Assembly: GCA_015232935.1 (NCBI GenBank)
Contig: JADFYT010000073.1
Span: 1-9,512, forward strand
Direction of reading: 5' to 3'
DNA from: Desulfamplus sp.
Lineage (GTDB): Bacteria; Desulfobacterota; Desulfobacteria; Desulfobacterales; Desulfobacteraceae
DNA: 9,512 bases
Below the pieces are notes generated by a model. It was not told where the DNA came from, searched no databases, and saw only the letters and a list, made by a program, of their open reading frames with translations. Shown in pieces: positions 6,560-9,512 of this stretch (its first letter is position 1; every line of letters begins with the position of its first letter). The position numbers and the translations under genes are program-made.

Positions 6560-6994
6560 CTACTTTTTTTGATATTGAGAGAGTATCTCTTCAATACGCT
6601 TTTTGTTTACACCAAGATCGGAAAAACCAACCCGTGACGCTGACCGGACGTGAATTTTACCAATCTTCTCATCTGCGAGAAATTCCACATCATCAACAAA
6701 ACCAAACAGTTTGCTTTTAAACTCGGCACGAAGATATAGCGGCCCTTCTTCAACTATTGTTGTTCCCGCCATGGCAGCAATAATATTCCTGATTATCTGT
6801 ATCGATTCCACGGCAGAGGATTTCATCGCAAACGGCTCGATCCGGCGGGCACCTGGCTCGCTGTATGAAGAGACACAGTTGGGTGTAAATCCGCATGCAG
6901 CAAGCGTCTGCTTGCCTTCGTCATCTGTTTTTAGTGTTTTTCCCCCACATCCTATCAGCATAATGCAACATCCTATCGTTATAAGTTTTTTCAT
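6560..6994 (-). CDS. DUF1499-family lipoprotein
   Basis: A 144-residue protein with a short lipoprotein signal (MKKLITIGCC..LIGC, lipidated Cys16). The rest matches the DUF1499 family: NCVSS (39-43), RIEPF (51-55), LRAEFKSKLFGFVDDVEF (88-105) and HVRSASRVGFSDLGVNKKRIE (115-135), the most diagnostic stretch. The biochemical role of this family is not established; the lipobox puts it at the periplasmic side of a membrane, and Gly at +2 (CGG) does not suggest inner-membrane retention by the E. coli Asp rule. ATG 6994 is chosen over a longer frame reaching 7141, because the extra residues overlap the preceding gene, GACGGA lies 8 bases ahead of 6994, and the signal begins there. It follows the beta-helix gene by 28 bases and precedes moaC by 17, so it is probably cotranscribed with both. 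Confidence 0.9.
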   Translation of the reverse strand: MKKLITIGCCIMLIGCGGKTLKTDDEGKQTLAACGFTPNCVSSYSEPGARRIEPFAMKSSAVESIQIIRNIIAAMAGTTIVEEGPLYLRAEFKSKLFGFVDDVEFLADEKIGKIHVRSASRVGFSDLGVNKKRIEEILSQYQKK

Positions 6995-7022
6995 AAATAC
7001 TATCCGTCTTGTTTTACACAGG

Positions 7023-9092
7023 TTAAAGTTTTCGGTTTCGTAAAAAGTTAATAGATACAGCCTGTTTGCTATTAACGCGCCTGTCATATTGTGCTCTATA
7101 AAGTGAGGTGATTTCCGGATTTCCGCGGTTGAGACCCTCAACTTTCATCCAGCCATTGCGTTTATCCAGAGCATCACCTCCCATTGTAACCACCTTGCCT
7201 GATCTTCTTGTAATTCCTACAAAAAAACCTTGAGGCTGATATTCGTACATGGTTGCCGGAGTTCCTGACGATGTGTTTGTATAATCATAGGTTCGCATGA
7301 ACTCGTCTTTCAGCTCACAGCTGTAACAGCTCATATTTTCCGGAGCCTCGATGTTCCAGAAGACATTCCTGACACCGGCATGAGGCATGACACTTGTATC
7401 CCCTCCTGGACATATATAGAAGCCACGCATGTTGTCAAACAGATTTTCATACGGAAAGAGACCGTGAAAATCAATTACAGCGTCAGTTGAGCTATTGGAA
7501 TCTCTTCCGTCATAGTGTGTGGCACACTCTGTTATCACATTGCCTGATGCAAAATTCTTCAATGAAACCGGATGCACCAGCCTTGCAAAAAAATCCGCAC
7601 GCTCCACAAGAATTCCATGGCTTTGAGCGATTGTGATACCTGAGTGTCCGTCAAGCCCTTCAAATTCAAGATCACTTGCTGTGATGTAGGCACATTTGCT
7701 GAATATGACTCCTTGAGTCAAATCCTTGAGGGTTACGTTGCGTATCCATCCGTCACTTGCACTGCTCAGCCAGATGCCACCCCACAGATAGTCCTGCTCC
7801 TTTGCGGTTCTGACAATTTTGCCATCTTCTCCAAGCCAGGGTTTGTGGTGTCTGTAGCCACCCTTCCAGCTGCTCTGTATTGTAAGATTCTCTATTCCAA
7901 CCCCCTCAACACCGTTAAATGAGAGAATACGCGGGGAGTATCTAAGAAACTGATCAAATCGAGCACCTTCTGACAGCAATATCCTTTTTTTATCAAGAAC
8001 CTTGTCAATCTTGACAATCCATGTGATTTTTTTAGACATTTTTCCAAATGTGTCGGTCTGATCTTTAACTAATTTGAGGGGATAAGTCAACTGGGCAGCA
8101 ATATCTGCTTTTTGCGGCTCAGGATTGTCAGGGTCTATAAAAGGGTCATCAAATTCAATGATTACGGTCTGCCCTGGCTCAAGAGCTGTGCTGTCCATAA
8201 CCTCAATCTCTCGTTGCCCCCGCATTACGGTTCTTGTATAACGCGTAATCTCCTGTGTGGATTCAGACCCCATTACAGCTATCGCTGCCCAGTGTCGTCC
8301 TTCCTGTTCCGCAGGCACGGTTCCGAGCCTGTAAATACGGTCAGCCCTTCCCGGAGAGCCAAAATGGAGAATTGTCTCTTTTTGGCCATATCCACGAATG
8401 ATTACATTGTCATGGGAAATTCTGAGGAATCCATGTTCAGGCGTCTGATGAACCTCATAACGCCCCCCTGGCAGAAAAACCACTCCTCCACCCGCATCAC
8501 TTGCCGCATCTATTGCCGACTGTATGGCAGCGGTGTCATCAACTCCATCATCAGGAATCGCTCCAAACTGTTGGGAAGTAACATCAAACTGAGGAAGGTC
8601 AGTAAAGGTTTTATAAATTCCAGGCACACCTGTCTGAAATCCCGGGGTTTGAGGGATATTTGTATAATTATTGTCATTTGCCGGAACAGGCATGTTGCCC
8701 ATATGATAACCCGCACAGGAAAAATCAGGAAGATTGCTCTTTGTGGGGCCATGTTTGACAAATTCTTTCCATACAGTTGGAATCCATTTTTCATAAGCCC
8801 TGCTTTTTGAGTTTTCCGGCCTTTTTTTTGAGCTGGCAGGCTTTGATCCGGCTTTGGATATATTTGATCTGCCTGATTGGGCAGATATGCCTGGTTGAGC
8901 GGATATGCCTGGTTGAGCCAGGGAAGATGAAACAAAGACAAGCAAAACAGCCGCTATAATCAGGATCAATAGAGGCGAGAATCTCTTGATGTATGTTTTG
9001 CTTACGGATGTCCCGGGTATCCGGGGTATTTGAAGATACAGATTTTCTGATATTCTGGACAAAATCTTCAAGAATTTGGATAGAGTTTTCAA
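7023..9092 (-). CDS. Secreted right-handed beta-helix protein, pectate-lyase superfamily
   Basis: Probably a 689-residue exported polysaccharide-active or binding protein. TTG 9092 is chosen because GGAGG (9101-9105 on the complement) lies 8 bases ahead; the frame could run to a TTG at 9185 with no such site, and no ATG or GTG occurs before the signal. Order: a long basic N-region, a hydrophobic segment (40-59, ending SLA before QPG), a short AQPGIS repeat, a Ser/Lys-rich linker, LPDFSCAGYHMGN (121-133), then the start of a pectate-lyase-3-type helix: FGAIPDDGVDDTAAIQSAID (176-195), GGGVVFLPGGRY (201-212) and NVIIRGYG (229-236). Later repeats such as GVGIENLTIQSSW, DGWIRNVTLKDL and CAYITASDLEFEG fit successive coils. 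The DDGxDDTxAIQ motif is common to epimerases, lyases and GH28-like hydrolases, so the reaction is not predictable. It is the first gene of the leftward group. Confidence 0.88.
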   Translation of the reverse strand: MKTLSKFLKILSRISENLYLQIPRIPGTSVSKTYIKRFSPLLILIIAAVLLVFVSSSLAQPGISAQPGISAQSGRSNISKAGSKPASSKKRPENSKSRAYEKWIPTVWKEFVKHGPTKSNLPDFSCAGYHMGNMPVPANDNNYTNIPQTPGFQTGVPGIYKTFTDLPQFDVTSQQFGAIPDDGVDDTAAIQSAIDAASDAGGGVVFLPGGRYEVHQTPEHGFLRISHDNVIIRGYGQKETILHFGSPGRADRIYRLGTVPAEQEGRHWAAIAVMGSESTQEITRYTRTVMRGQREIEVMDSTALEPGQTVIIEFDDPFIDPDNPEPQKADIAAQLTYPLKLVKDQTDTFGKMSKKITWIVKIDKVLDKKRILLSEGARFDQFLRYSPRILSFNGVEGVGIENLTIQSSWKGGYRHHKPWLGEDGKIVRTAKEQDYLWGGIWLSSASDGWIRNVTLKDLTQGVIFSKCAYITASDLEFEGLDGHSGITIAQSHGILVERADFFARLVHPVSLKNFASGNVITECATHYDGRDSNSSTDAVIDFHGLFPYENLFDNMRGFYICPGGDTSVMPHAGVRNVFWNIEAPENMSCYSCELKDEFMRTYDYTNTSSGTPATMYEYQPQGFFVGITRRSGKVVTMGGDALDKRNGWMKVEGLNRGNPEITSLYRAQYDRRVNSKQAVSINFLRNRKL
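8881..8916 (-). repeat. Tandem 18-bp repeat at the signal-peptide boundary
   Basis: Units 8881-8898 and 8899-8916 differ at one base (gcagatatgc versus gcggatatgc, then ctggttga). They encode the paired AQPGIS segments just after the probable signal cleavage site; a degenerate third (AQSGRS) follows in the protein. Confidence 0.75.
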
Positions 9093-9180
9093 AAAAAGAG
9101 CCTCCAGAGAACATGAATTGCGGATTTGTCCGCCACAAAAAAATAAAAAAGCATTTTCAAGGGTAAAGCCTTGACACTCT

Positions 9181-9228
9181 GACAATCAAGGTGACAATCA
9201 AGGTGATAATCAAGGTGATAATCAAGGA
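9181..9228. repeat. Four tandem 12-bp repeats upstream of the beta-helix gene
   Basis: Units at 9181, 9193, 9205 and 9217 read gacaatcaaggt twice, then gataatcaaggt and gataatcaagga. They end about 90 bases before the chosen TTG start. Read leftwards they give TTGAT(T)..ACC boxes with near-helical spacing, so a regulator-binding array is possible, as is simple slippage. Confidence 0.8.
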
Positions 9229-9242
9229 AAATAGCATTTTTT
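9214..9242 (-). promoter_or_regulatory. Weak candidate promoter region for the leftward genes
   Basis: On the complement a TTGTCT hexamer (complement of 9252-9257) is followed after 17 bases by TATTTT (about 9229-9234), with transcription then entering the 12-bp repeats. The match is modest, and other AT-rich pairs exist farther upstream. Confidence 0.25.
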
Positions 9243-9294
9243 TGTAATCGAGACAAGTGGTGCTGTCTATCTTGTGTTGACCGTTTTTTTGTGT

Positions 9295-9323
9295 TTGACA
9301 CCACATTCATAAGTCTATATTAT
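9295..9323 (+). promoter_or_regulatory. Sigma-70-like promoter pointing right
   Basis: TTGACA at 9295-9300 and TATTAT at 9318-9323 are separated by 17 bases, close to the consensus. No gene lies in this direction before the window ends, so the transcript would have a leader of at least about 180 bases containing the hairpins at 9384-9403 and 9415-9436, or be a small RNA. Confidence 0.5.
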
Positions 9324-9380
9324 TTTTCGGTTATTGTTTATCAATTGTATTATTGTTGATTGGTTTTTTAGCTAAACAGA

Positions 9381-9443
9381 CATGACCGGATGGGAGTCCG
9401 GTCACCCTCAAGCATGAAAACCATGATCTGTTTTCACGGTAAA
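9381..9443. repeat. Structured intergenic repeat, copy B
   Basis: It contains two hairpins. GACCGGA (9384-9390) pairs with TCCGGTC (9397-9403) over a 6-base loop, and TGAAAAC (9415-9421) pairs with GTTTTCA (9430-9436) over an 8-base loop; ggtaaa follows. The second hairpin and its flanks match copy A at 5975-6033 with the arms conserved and the interior changed. Confidence 0.65.
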
Positions 9444-9512
9444 GTAGCTTTAAGCAGCCTTTTTTATAAGGGATTAAGATTGTTATATCAAGACTTGCGG
9501 CAGGAAAAAACC

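Larger units (their letters stand above)
9093..9512. other. Gene-free upstream region
   Basis: No protein-like frame is seen on either strand. It holds the ribosome site of the beta-helix gene, a block of 12-bp repeats, a good rightward promoter at 9295-9323, an AT-rich stretch (about 9305-9370) and the structured repeat copy B. A rightward gene may begin just past the window: an AGGA occurs at 9502-9505. Confidence 0.6.

Noticed and set aside
8112..8810. Plus-strand frame of 232 codons opposite the beta-helix gene
   Set aside because: It lies entirely antisense to a gene with strong family motifs, and its own translation has no recognisable domain.
7023..9185. Longer N-terminus of the beta-helix protein starting at TTG 9185
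   Set aside because: It has no ribosome site and would extend an already long N-region, whereas TTG 9092 has GGAGG at 8 bases.
9381..9443. Cyclic-di-GMP or molybdenum-cofactor riboswitch
   Set aside because: The conserved bases of the GEMM-I core are absent, and no Moco-type architecture is visible; similarity to the copy at 5975-6033 suggests a dispersed repeat.

Overview
The window looks like a piece of a chromosome from a moderately AT-rich Gram-negative bacterium. Evidence for a Gram-negative is two lipoproteins with lipoboxes and an outer-membrane-type murein transglycosylase (MltA). The gene families and general feel fit a sulfate-reducing Desulfobacterota/Desulfobacterales-like organism, but that is inference, because no rRNA or other diagnostic gene is present.

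Layout. (1) 1-460: remnant of a DUF4143-type AAA ATPase gene, readable only as its C-terminal end. (2) 449-580: six direct repeats of 22 bp that overlap both the ATPase stop codon and the start codon of the next gene; I read them as the end of an IS21-like element. (3) 577-3327 (+): a large type IA topoisomerase (TopB/topoisomerase III type) with two C-terminal zinc-ribbon repeats. (4) 3473-4207 (+): a cyclic-nucleotide-binding domain followed by a long heptad-repeat helix. (5) 4208-4500: a convergent intergenic region with short repeats and a nested hairpin. (6) 9092 down to 4501 (-): four closely spaced genes in one direction: a secreted beta-helix (pectate-lyase-superfamily) protein, a DUF1499 lipoprotein, moaC and mltA, plausibly one transcription unit. 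(7) 9093-9512: a gene-free region with 12-bp tandem repeats, a good sigma-70-like promoter pointing rightwards out of the window, and a structured repeat.

The minus-strand genes do not form an obvious pathway. MltA, the DUF1499 lipoprotein and the beta-helix protein all act in the envelope or outside the cell, while MoaC makes the molybdopterin precursor in the cytoplasm. The shared direction and short gaps suggest cotranscription rather than a common function.

The most unusual parts are non-coding: the 22-bp array that supplies the end of one reading frame and the start of another, and a pair of structured repeats (about 5975-6033 and 9381-9443) with conserved arms, variable loops and a stem kept by different base pairs. 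I found no complete mobile element, no CRISPR array, no tRNA or rRNA, and no convincing new multi-gene system.
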